NCBI GenBank assembly: GCA_016712375.1
Contig: JADJRE010000010.1
Span: 62,001 to 126,000 of the forward strand
Source: Rhodospirillales bacterium
Lineage (GTDB): Bacteria; Pseudomonadota; Alphaproteobacteria; Rhodospirillales; Defluviicoccaceae
Direction of reading: 5' to 3'
DNA length: 64,000 bases
Positions 1 to 8,677 of this stretch are shown here, one piece after another. The position numbers and the translations under genes were made by a program. The first letter of the stretch is position 1. Each line of letters starts with the position of its first letter. Below the pieces are notes generated by a model. The model was not told the DNA's origin and searched no databases. It saw only the letters and a list, made by a program, of their open reading frames with translations.

Positions 1-1
1 C

Positions 2-904
2 GGATACCTGGGCGTCGCCGCTCTCGGACTGAATATCCTCGTAGGGTTCACCGGCCAAATCTCGCTCGGCCACTCTGCCTTTTTCGGCTTCGGCGCCTTC
101 GCTTCGGCCTGGCTGAACAACAGCTTCGGCATTCCGGTAGTAATCGCCATGCCCCTGGCCGGGCTGATGACGACTGCCGTCGGCATGGTCTTCGGCATCC
201 CGGCGGCGCGCATCAAAGGGCTCTACCTGGCTATCGCCACCCTCGCCTCACAGTTCATCCTGCAGGATTTTTTTTCTCGGGCGGACTGGTTCACCGGTGG
301 CACCGCCGGTGCGCTGGCAGAACCGTTCTCGCTCTTTGGCTGGAAGCTCGGCGGCGATCGGGAGTACTTCTACGTCGTTCTTGTCACCGTCGTACTGCTT
401 TATCTGGCGGCCGCCAACCTGATGCGCAGCCGAGATGGGCGTGCGCTGGTAGCGGTACGTGATCATTACCTGTCGGCGGAGGTAATGGGCGTCAATCTCA
501 CCAAGTACCGCATCCTGTCTTTCGGTATCTCATCATTTTACGCCGGTATCGGTGGTGCTCTGTTCGCGCATTATCTGCAGTTTGTCTCAGTGGAAGGTTT
601 CGACTTGCTTCTGTCGGTTCAGTTTCTCGGCATGATCATCATCGGCGGACTCGGCTCCGTTGCGGGTACCCTGATGGGTACCGCCTTCATGGTGCTGTTG
701 CCTGAATTGATGGGCGGCATCATCGGGGCGCTTCAGCAGACCGATTGGGGCAACATCCCGGCGGTCACCCAGGGACTGGCTTTTCTCAAGCAGGCGGCGA
801 TCGGGCTCGCGATCGTGCTGTTCCTGATCTTCGAGCCGGATGGCCTTGCCCACCGCTGGCAATTGATCAAGTCCTACTGGCGACTCTATCCGTTCTCGTA
901 CTGA
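2..904 (+). CDS. livM: Branched-chain amino acid type ABC transporter permease LivM (5' end outside window)
   Basis: This is the inner-membrane permease of a LivFGHM-type importer. The reading frame is open from base 2, so the start lies upstream of the window. The first residues contain the LivM signature GQISLGHSAFFGFGAF, followed by several hydrophobic segments. The conserved loop GLGSVAGTLMGTAF near the C terminus and the ending FEPDGLAHRW are typical of the family. A substrate-binding protein gene and livF follow on the same strand, so this is the tail of a transport operon. The substrate cannot be told from sequence and could be amino acids, amides or aromatic acids. Confidence 0.93.
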   Translation, partial: GYLGVAALGLNILVGFTGQISLGHSAFFGFGAFASAWLNNSFGIPVVIAMPLAGLMTTAVGMVFGIPAARIKGLYLAIATLASQFILQDFFSRADWFTGGTAGALAEPFSLFGWKLGGDREYFYVVLVTVVLLYLAAANLMRSRDGRALVAVRDHYLSAEVMGVNLTKYRILSFGISSFYAGIGGALFAHYLQFVSVEGFDLLLSVQFLGMIIIGGLGSVAGTLMGTAFMVLLPELMGGIIGALQQTDWGNIPAVTQGLAFLKQAAIGLAIVLFLIFEPDGLAHRWQLIKSYWRLYPFSY

Positions 905-996
905 TTTGCGGAGCGAAGGAGGTGACACGTTAGCGCGGCGCAAAAGGCGCAAAAAGAGAGGGACAACGGTAACAACCTGGGTGAGGAGGACGTCCG

Positions 997-2289
997 ATGA
1001 TCAGGCTAAGAGGCGCAATTCTAACCGCAGCTCTGGGCGGGGTTCTAGCGGTCGCGGCTGGTGGAGTGGAGGTAATGGCGGCCGACCCGCTTGTCGGGAA
1101 TCTGGTCGACTTCACCGGGCGGACGGCACAGGTAGGTACGCCCTATGGCCAGGCGAAGATCGATGCGGCGGCATGGGTGAACGCGCACGGCGGGGTCAAC
1201 GGCAAGAAGATCAACATTCAGACGTTCGACTATTCGTACGAAGTTCCGCGCGCCATCGCCACCTACAAGCAGTGGAAGCAGGACGGCATGGTGGCGCTGC
1301 AGGGCTGGGGAACGGCCGACACCGAAGCTTTGGTTGGCTTTGTCGCCGATGACCAGATTCCCTACTTCTCCGCGTCCTATTCCGCGCACCTGACCGACCC
1401 GATGGGCAAGGGCGCGGATACAAAGAAGCCGGCCCCGTTCAACTTCATCATGGGACCATCCTATTCCGACAGCATCCCGGGCGATGCTGCAGTGGGCGAA
1501 GGCCGACTGGGAGAAGAAGGGCGGGCAGGGGGCTCCGAAGTACGTGCATATGGGAGACAATCACCCGTATCCCAACGCGCCCAAGAAGGCCGGCGAGGAG
1601 TACGCCAAGGAGATCGGCTTCCAGGTGCTGCCGGCGATCCAGTATTCACTGGCGCCCGGCGACTTCAAGGCTCAGTGCCTGAGCCCTGAAGCAATCCGGG
1701 GCCAACTACGCTTTCCTTGCCAACAGCTCGGACTCGAACGTATCGATGCTGAAGTCGTGTGCCACCGTTGGCGTCGACGTGCAGTTCCTCTCTAACATTT
1801 GGGGGTTCGACGAAAGCCTGATGAAGGCGGCCGGCACCGCAGCCAACGGTGTCGTCTGGCCGATGGGCGCGGCTCCCTGGACTTCGGATGCCCCTGGCAT
1901 GAAGCTGGTGCACGACATCGCCCAGGCCGCCGATCCGAAGACCACCTACAAGCCGGTGCACTACATGCGTGGCGTCTGCTCCTGGTACTACATGAAGGAG
2001 GCGATGGAGTGGGCGGATAAGAACGGCGGGATTTCCGGGCCCAACATCAAGAAGGGGATATCAAAAAACGGACTGGGTCCCGGCCGGATTGGAAGGTGTC
2101 TGCCCGAAGGCGACGTGGACACCGGAGGATCACCGCGGCTTTACCGAGGTTCTGGTCTACCAGGCGATCGTCAAGGCGGATCCGCCCGCGGATGCCGATA
2201 TTGGCAAGCTGATGGCCGACGGCACGCTCGGCATGAAGCAGGTGTTCGATGTAACCATCCCCCGCCGGCAAGACTGGCTCGGTTGGTAA
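997..2289 (+). CDS. Periplasmic substrate-binding protein of the Liv-type ABC transporter, frameshifted
   Basis: This is a Peripla_BP_6-type binding protein read from three frames. The ATG at 997 follows a good ribosome site (GAGGAGG) and encodes a signal peptide ending near VMAADP. The first frame runs to about 1480 (YSDSIPG). The second runs from about 1484 to 1690 (LQWAKADWEKKGG). The third runs from about 1746 to 2080 (VQFLSNIWGFDES). The last ends at 2289 (EGVCPKATWTPEDHRG). The first break is explained by one extra C in the CCC at about 1476, which would restore SDSIRAMLQWAK. All parts keep family-like sequence, so sequencing indels are more likely than decay. It lies between livM and livF and should supply the ligand to that transporter. 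Confidence 0.8.
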
Positions 2290-2399
2290 TCCTCCTCACC
2301 AGGCTGGCGGTCCGAACCCTCGTCCAAACCCTCCTTTGCCATCCGCCGACCCGGTCTCGCGGCTCAATGGCTATACGTCAAGGCGATAGGGAAGCGCCT

Positions 2400-3218
2400 A
2401 TGGAACCCGCGCCGAACATCGAGCCAGTTCCGCCGCTGCTCACGGTCAACAACATTGAGGTGGTCTATAACGACGTCATCCTTGTGCTGCGTGGGGTGTC
2501 ATTGACGGTGCCGCAGGGCGCCTTGGTAGCGCTGCTGGGTGCTAATGGGGCCGGCAAATCGACGACTCTGAAGGCAATCTCCGGCCTGCTGAAGACCGAG
2601 GACGGCGAGGTCACCCGTGGCGAGGTGATGTTCGGCGGCGAGCGTGTCGACAAGCTCGTGCCGGAAGCGATCGTTCGGCGGGGTGTCTTCCAGGTTATGG
2701 AGGGACGGCGCATCGTCGAAGACATGACTTGCATCGAGAACCTGCGGCTCGGCGCCTATACGCGGCGGGATTCGGGGGTGCGCAAGGACATCGACATGGT
2801 GTTTGAGTACTTTCCCCGGCTGAAGGAACGTACTGGACTGGCCGGCTACCTTTCCGGCGGTGAGCAGCAGATGCTGGCGATCGGTCGGGCTCTGATGGCA
2901 CGACCGAAGATGATGCTGTTGGATGAACCTTCAATGGGCCTGTCGCCGCTGCTGGTCGGCGAGGTCTTCGGCATCATCCGACGTCTCAACAAGGAATTGG
3001 GCATCACCATGCTGCTGGTTGAACAGAATGCTCGCATGGCGCTGAAGGCGGCGGACTATGGGTACATCATGGAGAACGGTAAAGTGGTGCTCGATGGCAC
3101 AACTGCAGATCTTGCCGTGAACGAGGATGTGAAGGAATTTTACCTCGGCGGTGGTGGCGAGCAGCGCAAGTCATTCAAGAATCTGAAGTCCTACAAACGG
3201 CGCAAGCGCTGGCTGTGA
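2400..3218 (+). CDS. livF: Branched-chain amino acid type ABC transporter ATP-binding protein LivF
   Basis: This is the cytoplasmic ATPase of the Liv-type importer, about 272 residues. It shows Walker A GANGAGKST, the signature LSGGEQQMLAIGRALMARP, Walker B MMLLDEPSMGLSP and a switch-region histidine replaced as usual in LivF by VEQNAR. The basic tail KSYKRRKRWL is shared by a subfamily of LivF proteins. I take ATG 2400 as the start because an AGGG lies about eight bases upstream; ATG 2367 is an in-frame alternative. The frame stays open upstream into the binding-protein gene only because that gene is frameshifted, so the long apparent fusion is not real. Confidence 0.93.
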   Translation: MEPAPNIEPVPPLLTVNNIEVVYNDVILVLRGVSLTVPQGALVALLGANGAGKSTTLKAISGLLKTEDGEVTRGEVMFGGERVDKLVPEAIVRRGVFQVMEGRRIVEDMTCIENLRLGAYTRRDSGVRKDIDMVFEYFPRLKERTGLAGYLSGGEQQMLAIGRALMARPKMMLLDEPSMGLSPLLVGEVFGIIRRLNKELGITMLLVEQNARMALKAADYGYIMENGKVVLDGTTADLAVNEDVKEFYLGGGGEQRKSFKNLKSYKRRKRWL

Positions 3219-3386
3219 GCACGGCTGGTCAGGAGACAGCTCGACTGCCTCCTCCGGCACCCCGCGGGCGATACACGACAAATTCATGACACAATCCCAG
3301 GCCACTCTTACCACCAAGACCTCCTAGGTAACCGGTCGGAGTTCCCCCCACTCCGATCACCCATCGGCGAATTGCCGAACGACATG

Positions 3387-3420
3387 ACGGCGGCCAGCCC
3401 CCCACTGGCCGCCGTTTCTC
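3387..3420 (+). terminator. Rho-independent terminator after livF
   Basis: A perfect 11-bp stem (ACGGCGGCCAG paired with CTGGCCGCCGT) around a C-rich loop is followed by a short T stretch. It lies between livF and ccmA and separates the two operons. Confidence 0.75.
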
Positions 3421-3476
3421 GTTGTGCGCTTTGCGTTGCAGCGCTCCTGCCGGTAGGTTCCGGCAAGGCAGTGGGA

Positions 3477-4119
3477 ATGCACATGGCCGAACTCTCAGGT
3501 GATAACGTCGCCTGCAGGCGGGGCGAACGTCACGTATTCGCGGATGTATCATTTTCCCTGCGAAGCGGCGGCGCACTGGTACTGATCGGACGGAACGGTG
3601 CCGGCAAGTCCAGCTTGTTGCGGATGCTTGCGGGGCTTCTGCCGGTCGCGGATGGTCACATTGCGTGGGATGGCGTAGACATCGCGCGGGATCATGACCT
3701 GCACCGGACGCGCGTCCGCTTCGTCGGGCACGCCGACGCGGTAAAGCCCGCCCTGAGTGTTGTCGAGAACCTCCACCCCTGGGCGGTGCTTTGGGGTGGC
3801 CACGCCTCTGCCAGGGGAGCGTACACGCGAGGCCCTCGCGCACCTCGGCATCGAGCGACTGGCCGAAATGCCCGGTCGCCGGCTTTCCGCCGGGCAGCGG
3901 CGGCGTCGCTCTCTCCAGGCTGCTGTTGGCGCCGGCGCCGCTTTGGCTGCTCGACGAACCGCGCGCCGGGCTCGACGGTGATGCGCTGATCGGCTCGACC
4001 GAGCGGTGGAACGGCATCGTGCCGACGGCGGAATGGTAGTCATGGCGCTGCATGGGGGGGCTCGCCCGCCGGACGCCTGTTTTCTGGATCTTGGAATGGA
4101 AAGATCTGCGAAGTGCTGA
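3477..4119 (+). CDS. ccmA: Heme exporter ATP-binding protein CcmA, frameshifted
   Basis: This is the ATPase of the CcmAB complex used in System I cytochrome c maturation. ATG 3477 or 3483 opens with AELSGDNVACRRGERHVF and Walker A GRNGAGKSS. The frame then shifts near 3800 (LPGERTREALAHLGIERL), near 3905 (VALSRLLLAPAPLWLLDEPRAGLD, containing Walker B) and near 4005 (RHRADGGMVVMALHGG). The end at 4119 is set by the last frame, whose stop overlaps the GTG start of ccmB by seven bases, a typical ccmAB junction. Each segment aligns in order with CcmA, so indel errors are the likely cause. Confidence 0.82.
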
Positions 4120-4781
4120 GCCAGGCCGCCGCGATTGTGCGACGCGAAATCCGTCTCGCCGTTCGCCAGGGGATGGACAGCCTGATGGCGATCGTTTTTT
4201 TCGTGCTGGCTTGCGTGCTGTTTCCGCTGGGCGTTGGCCCGGAACCGCAGACGCTGACCCGCATCGCGCCCGGCATCATCTGCGTCGCGGCGCTTCTGGC
4301 CGCGCTGCTGTCGCTCGAACGGCTGTTCCAGGCGGATTACGAGGATGGCTCGCTCGAACAAATGGCGCTGTCGCCGCTGCCGCTTGCTGTCGTCGTTCTC
4401 GCCAAGGTGGCGGCGCACTGGCTGACCACCGGGCTGCCGCTGATCATTGCCGCGCCGCTACTGGCGGTGCTGTTGCAACTCGACAGCCGCGCCTACACGG
4501 CGCTGCTGGCGGCGCTGGCACTGGCCACGCCTAGTCTAAGCCTGATCGGCGCCATCGGTGCCGCACTGGTGCTCGGAGCACGTCGCGCAGGGGTGCTGCT
4601 GGCGCTGTTGATCTTGCCGCTCTACATCCCGCTGCTGATTTTCGCTGTGTCTGCAATTGATGCCGCGGCCTTCGGCTTGCCCGTTCGCCCGCACCTGCTG
4701 CTGCTGGGCAGCATCGTTGCTGCCGCCGTGGTGCTGGCCCCCTGGACCGCCGCGGCGGCATTGCGACAGGCACTGGCGTAA
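4113..4781 (+). CDS. ccmB: Heme exporter permease CcmB
   Basis: This is the 222-residue membrane subunit of the CcmAB exporter. It starts at GTG 4113, inside the end of ccmA. The family pattern is clear: an N-terminal RREIRLAVRQ segment, six hydrophobic segments, the conserved FQADYEDGSLEQM loop and KVAAHWLTTGLPL. Acting with CcmA and CcmC it supports heme handling for cytochrome c assembly in the periplasm. No ccmC follows here; the next gene is on the other strand. Confidence 0.93.
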   Translation: MLSQAAAIVRREIRLAVRQGMDSLMAIVFFVLACVLFPLGVGPEPQTLTRIAPGIICVAALLAALLSLERLFQADYEDGSLEQMALSPLPLAVVVLAKVAAHWLTTGLPLIIAAPLLAVLLQLDSRAYTALLAALALATPSLSLIGAIGAALVLGARRAGVLLALLILPLYIPLLIFAVSAIDAAAFGLPVRPHLLLLGSIVAAAVVLAPWTAAAALRQALA

Positions 4782-4860
4782 GAACAACCCGCGTGATTAT
4801 CGGGGCGCTGGGCTGTAGCGCGGCTGAGGATCCCGCTGGCAGTGCCACTCGCGCGCCCGC

Positions 4861-6038
4861 TCAGAGATCATCTGTGTAGGCCTCATGAAAGGCGTTGTTG
4901 GAGCGGAATTGGGCCTGGATCGCGCAGACACTATCAATGTTGGCCATCAGTGCTTGAACGCAGTCGTAATCGAAGCGCCGGCCGGCCAGATCGTCCAGCA
5001 GGCTGAACGCCGCGTCATTTGTCCAGGCAGATTTGTAGCAGCGCTCAGTGGTTAGCGCGTCGAAGACGTCTGCGACGGTGACGATGCGTGCCCAGCGGGA
5101 TATCAGTGCCGCGCCGGCTAGTCAGATACCCGCCCCATCAAACGACTCGTGATGAAAGCGGACGATATTGCGCAGCACATCCACATGCTGGCCCGATCCG
5201 ACGTGAAAGCCCTCGGCGATGCTCTCGACAATTTCCATTCCGGCTGCGACATGTGTTTTCATGATCGCGAACTCTTCAGGCGACAGTTTCGCTGGCTTCA
5301 GCAGAATGTGGTCCGGCACGGCGATCTTGCCGACGTCGTGGAGCGGCGCGTAAAGAAATACGAACTCGACGAACTCGTCGTCGATATCGGGATCGGCGTC
5401 GGCAAGAGTCTTGGCGATCAGCCGGGCGTAGCGGGCCATGCGGTCGAGATGGGCGCCTGTTTCCTCGTTGTGGGTATGGCTCATCTTTCGCGCTACAACG
5501 ATTGCTGACCGCAAGGCGCTGACGCGCGACACCTCGTTGACGATGAGCAGGGAGATGAGGTGAGCATACACAGACAGATGTCGGACAACGCAAGGCGAGA
5601 AGTAGCTTGGCTCCCGCGAATCAAAAAACAGAAAGCCGAATAAAACGCCGTGGTCATAGAAAGGGATCGTATAGGTCGAGCGATAACCTGTTTGCAAAAG
5701 CCGGCGGATGTGCTCACTGCGGACGACGCTGGCCGATTCCCAGGGCCGCAAGTCGTCAATGACACGGCCGGATCGACAGTCGACCAGGTTTCTGAGCGAA
5801 GGCACCTCTTCCAGCTTCGCCTCATAGTGAGAGAAGGGCGCTTCGCCGTCGGTGGAATGGACGAAGGTTTTCAAAATGTCGGTCTGGCGTCGTAGATCGC
5901 GACGGCGACGCGGGTGATCGACGGCAAGTCTGCTTTCAGGCTTTCGTGGATATCTCGAAGCTGTCCCTGAATCGAGACCGTGTTGCTCAGCGTGTCGATC
6001 ACCGTCGCCGTACCACGACCAAGTTCCTGCGAATCCAT
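4861..6038 (-). CDS. GAF and HD-GYP domain protein, probable cyclic-di-GMP phosphodiesterase (frameshifted)
   Basis: The ATG at 6038 begins MDSQELGRGTATVIDTLSN. A GAF-like sensory region follows, with HSTDGEAPFSHYEAKLEE and YTIPFYDHGVLFGFLFF. The C-terminal HD-GYP domain has HNEETGAHLDRMARYARL, LHDVGKIAVPD and HHESFDGAG, which supply metal ligands of c-di-GMP phosphodiesterases. The frame shifts near 5890. Near 5125 an apparent stop interrupts the GYP region, but losing one G before TATCTG and gaining one in the GGG near 5091 restores GYLTSRRGTDIPL and then ARIVTVADVFDALT. The protein ends at 4861 as about 390 residues. It is likely a soluble signalling enzyme. Confidence 0.8.
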
Positions 6039-6169
6039 CCCAACTTATCCTGGCGGGAGGGGGGACGCCAGCCGCTACTGCAAGCAACTTTCTTGTGCAG
6101 TGGGCCGGCGTATCCGCCGCGACGTCGCGCTTTCCCGTTCCCTGCCGGATCAGGCATCCGAGGTTATTG

Positions 6170-7078
6170 ATGCGCATCCTTCCGACGTTGCGCCAGCCGA
6201 AATATCTGGTTGCCGTTGCCGAACACCGGCATTTCGGACGAGCGGCGGACGATTGTCTGGTTACCCAGTCGACGCTCAGCGCCGGACTCCGCGAGCTAGA
6301 GGATTGCCGGGCGTCATTTTGCTGACGGGCAAACGGCAGGCAACGCTGACGCCTGTCGGTGAGATATCGTTGAGAGAGCGCGGGCGCTGCTGCGTGGCGC
6401 CGAAGAGTTGGTCGACGCGGCGCGTGCCGGCGATCGCCCATTAATCGGGCTGCTGAGGTTGGGCGTGATCCCTATGGTCTCACCCTATTTGCTGCCCCGA
6501 GCACTTCCGACCTGCGCCGCAGCTACCCTGATCTCCGCCTGTATCTGCGTGAGGAGCAGACCGCGCGGCTAATGGAACTGCTCGGGCGCGGCCGGCTGAC
6601 GGTGCGTTAATCGCGCCGCCCTACGTCACCGGTGGCTTTGAAGAAATGCTGCTCGGGGAGGATCCGCTTCTGGTCGCCTGCCCAAAGGAACACCGTTTCG
6701 CGCATCGTACCGCCATCGATTCCAGTGAATTGGCCGGGTGAGCGGCTGCTGCTCCTGGAGGATGGCCATCGCCTGCGCAACCACCGCGCGCTCACTGCGT
6801 GTCGGCTGTTGCCCGGCCAGACGAACGAAGACTTACAGGCGACGAGCCTCAGTACGCTCGTGCAAATGGTGGCGGGTGGCCTGGGCCTAACCCTGGTACC
6901 TCGCCTCGCCGTCGCTATCGAAACAAAGCGCGAGCCGGCGTTGGCGGTCGTGCCGTTCCGCGATGGCGCTCCGGCGCGCACCATCGCGCTGGTTTGGCGT
7001 GCGCACAGCGTGCGTGCGTCCGACCTGCGGCTGTTGGGCGAATCCCTTCGCAGGCATGTGGCGTGTTCCGCGCTCTAG
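6170..7078 (+). CDS. LysR family regulator resembling OxyR, multiply frameshifted
   Basis: ATG 6170 opens a LysR helix-turn-helix region (PKYLVAVAEHRHFGRAADDCLVTQSTLSAGLRELED) very close to OxyR-type regulators. The effector domain is scattered over several frames. Recognisable pieces are LTPVGE near 6350, LRLGVIP near 6460, LRLYLREEQTARLMELL near 6530, LLVACPKEHRFA near 6670 and the final frame ERLLLLEDGHRLRNH to 7078. The OxyR cysteine region falls at about TACRLLPGQTNED. OxyR proteins sense peroxide through a disulfide and activate antioxidant genes. At least four shifts are needed, so this is either a decaying gene or an error-rich stretch. Confidence 0.7.
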
Positions 7079-7131
7079 ACGACCGGCCGGTTGCAGCAGA
7101 AGCCCGCTGGGAGTTTCAACGTGGCCTGGCT

Positions 7132-8226
7132 TCAGTTGGGACGCAGCAGCGATGGCGAAATCTCTGCCGGGCCGCATGTCGTCAACCCTTCGGGGGCGGC
7201 TGATGGTCGGCTGACACCGGCTTGTGGTGCGCGGAAGCCAAGCCGAGACATGCTATCAAACGCCTTGTACTCGTCGATCTGAAAACGCTCGACGATCGCC
7301 ATCAATCGGCGCTCATCTTCGGCGGCAATGTGCGTTCGCCAGGAAAACAGCACATCTTCGACATTGCTCTGGCGGATCGCCGCCTTTGCCGCAGATGTGC
7401 TCAGTTTTCGTGTTGAGACGGACGGTTGTTTCGCCGCCCGGAGCATTGCCTCCAGCTGCGGGAGATCGTAAACCCGTGCCCACGTGCGGATGATGTCGGA
7501 TGCGTCTTGCACGAATCGTTCGTAAGTAACGAATCCCCAGTTCGTATACTCGCTGAGATTAGCGAAAAGGGGTCTGTTCTCCAAACACCAGACAAGGACG
7601 AATTTGTCCAGCCTGCTATCTGCCCGGATCACGTCGTGGCAAAAGCTTTCCAATCCGTCACCTAGGTAGGTCTCGACGTACCACTTTGACCCAAGAAATG
7701 GCCGATAGTTCAATTCCCAACCATTGCGGAGGCAGGATATGCTTTGCGGGATCGGGTGTCGCAAGAGCACTATTATATCGTCTCCGTAATGATGGTAGAC
7801 AGTAGGGGCTATACAAGCGCCATTAGTCTCTTTGAAAACAAGGCGGTTGCTCCGAAAGTGGAAATTGCTGGCCCATAGCCGCCAAGGCTCACCAATGTGA
7901 AGTTTGCCATCGCGAATCAAATTAACGTATTCAAAGCAAAGACTTAGTTCCTCATCAGTCATATCTACAGCATGGCCATTGTTGAACTTGAAAAGATATC
8001 GCATTTGTAGTGCCGTGCTCGTGCTGAGAGCAAACGGCTGGTCGCATATCTTGAGGCCCTTATTGGCGCCGAATACCTGAGCGATCATAGTAGTGCCGCT
8101 ACGCCGCGATCCAAATATCCAAATATTTTTCTTCTGTCCCTGTCGATGGCGGTTAAGTCCATACCAGATGGCAACCTTTGCCAAGTCTCGAAGTTCGAAA
8201 ATCAACGCTTCCTTCAGAAAGGACAC
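7132..8226 (-). CDS. Sulfotransferase-like P-loop protein
   Basis: This is an intact 364-residue protein. The N-terminal GSRRSGTTMIAQVFG is a PAPS-binding 5'-phosphosulfate loop of the sulfotransferase type, and VLLRHPIPQSISCL resembles the 3'-phosphate loop with its Arg and Ser. Such enzymes move a sulfuryl group from PAPS onto sugars, lipids or peptides; the acceptor is unknown. It stands alone between an OxyR-like gene and a tRNA-Ser. Its codons are visibly more AT-rich than those of its neighbours, and the adjacent tRNA is a common integration site, so horizontal acquisition is plausible but not shown. Confidence 0.75.
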   Translation of the reverse strand: MSFLKEALIFELRDLAKVAIWYGLNRHRQGQKKNIWIFGSRRSGTTMIAQVFGANKGLKICDQPFALSTSTALQMRYLFKFNNGHAVDMTDEELSLCFEYVNLIRDGKLHIGEPWRLWASNFHFRSNRLVFKETNGACIAPTVYHHYGDDIIVLLRHPIPQSISCLRNGWELNYRPFLGSKWYVETYLGDGLESFCHDVIRADSRLDKFVLVWCLENRPLFANLSEYTNWGFVTYERFVQDASDIIRTWARVYDLPQLEAMLRAAKQPSVSTRKLSTSAAKAAIRQSNVEDVLFSWRTHIAAEDERRLMAIVERFQIDEYKAFDSMSRLGFRAPQAGVSRPSAAPEGLTTCGPAEISPSLLRPN

Positions 8227-8515
8227 GCTTCACCTCTTCGAAGACAGAAAGCGGAGGGCGAGTTTGCTGGTAGCCAATGTTACCGGCTGAAGGTCAACTT
8301 GCTGCAAGAGATGCACCCCCCTGCTGCATCAAATGCCTCGGCTGTATCTCTTGGGGGCGGTAATAGTGCGAGTCGCCCGAAGCGTCAACGCGCGAAAGCA
8401 GGGTGGCAGCTGCCCGGGCTGCGTCAATCAGCTGTCGGGGAACCGCGACGCTTGATCGCCCGCTCGCGCACTGGTTTACTCCGGCTCCGCCGCGACAGCT
8501 TTCGTCGCGCGACGC

Positions 8516-8606
8516 GGATGGATGGCCGAGCGGTCGAAGGCACTCGCCTGCTAAGCGAGTATGGGTCAAAAGCCCATCGAGGGTTCGAATCCCTCTCCAT
8601 CCGCCA
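8516..8606 (+). tRNA. tRNA-Ser (anticodon GCT)
   Basis: The acceptor stem GGATGGA pairs with TCCATCC, the anticodon arm CTCGC-CTGCTAA-GCGAG gives anticodon GCT, a long class II variable arm is present, and the T arm reads GGGTTCGAATCCC. The discriminator base is G and CCA is encoded at 8604-8606. Confidence 0.97.
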
Positions 8607-8677
8607 GCATCCTTGGAAGGCCGTAATTCAATAAAGGTTCTTCAGTGCGCCACCACGCGCTCACGGCTTCCCAAGTC

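Noticed and set aside
1746..3218. Apparent 490-residue fusion of a binding-protein fragment with LivF
   Set aside because: The join is an accident of a frameshift upstream; LivF has its own start and ribosome site at 2400 and families never fuse this way.
3229..4418. Two long minus-strand open frames over ccmA
   Set aside because: They are Arg/Pro-rich antisense frames; the plus strand holds CcmA motifs in order and a ccmA-ccmB overlap.
5119..5130. In-frame TGA in the HD-GYP motif as possible recoding or selenocysteine
   Set aside because: Two compensating single-base slips in G runs restore the normal GYP region, and no selenocysteine element is visible.
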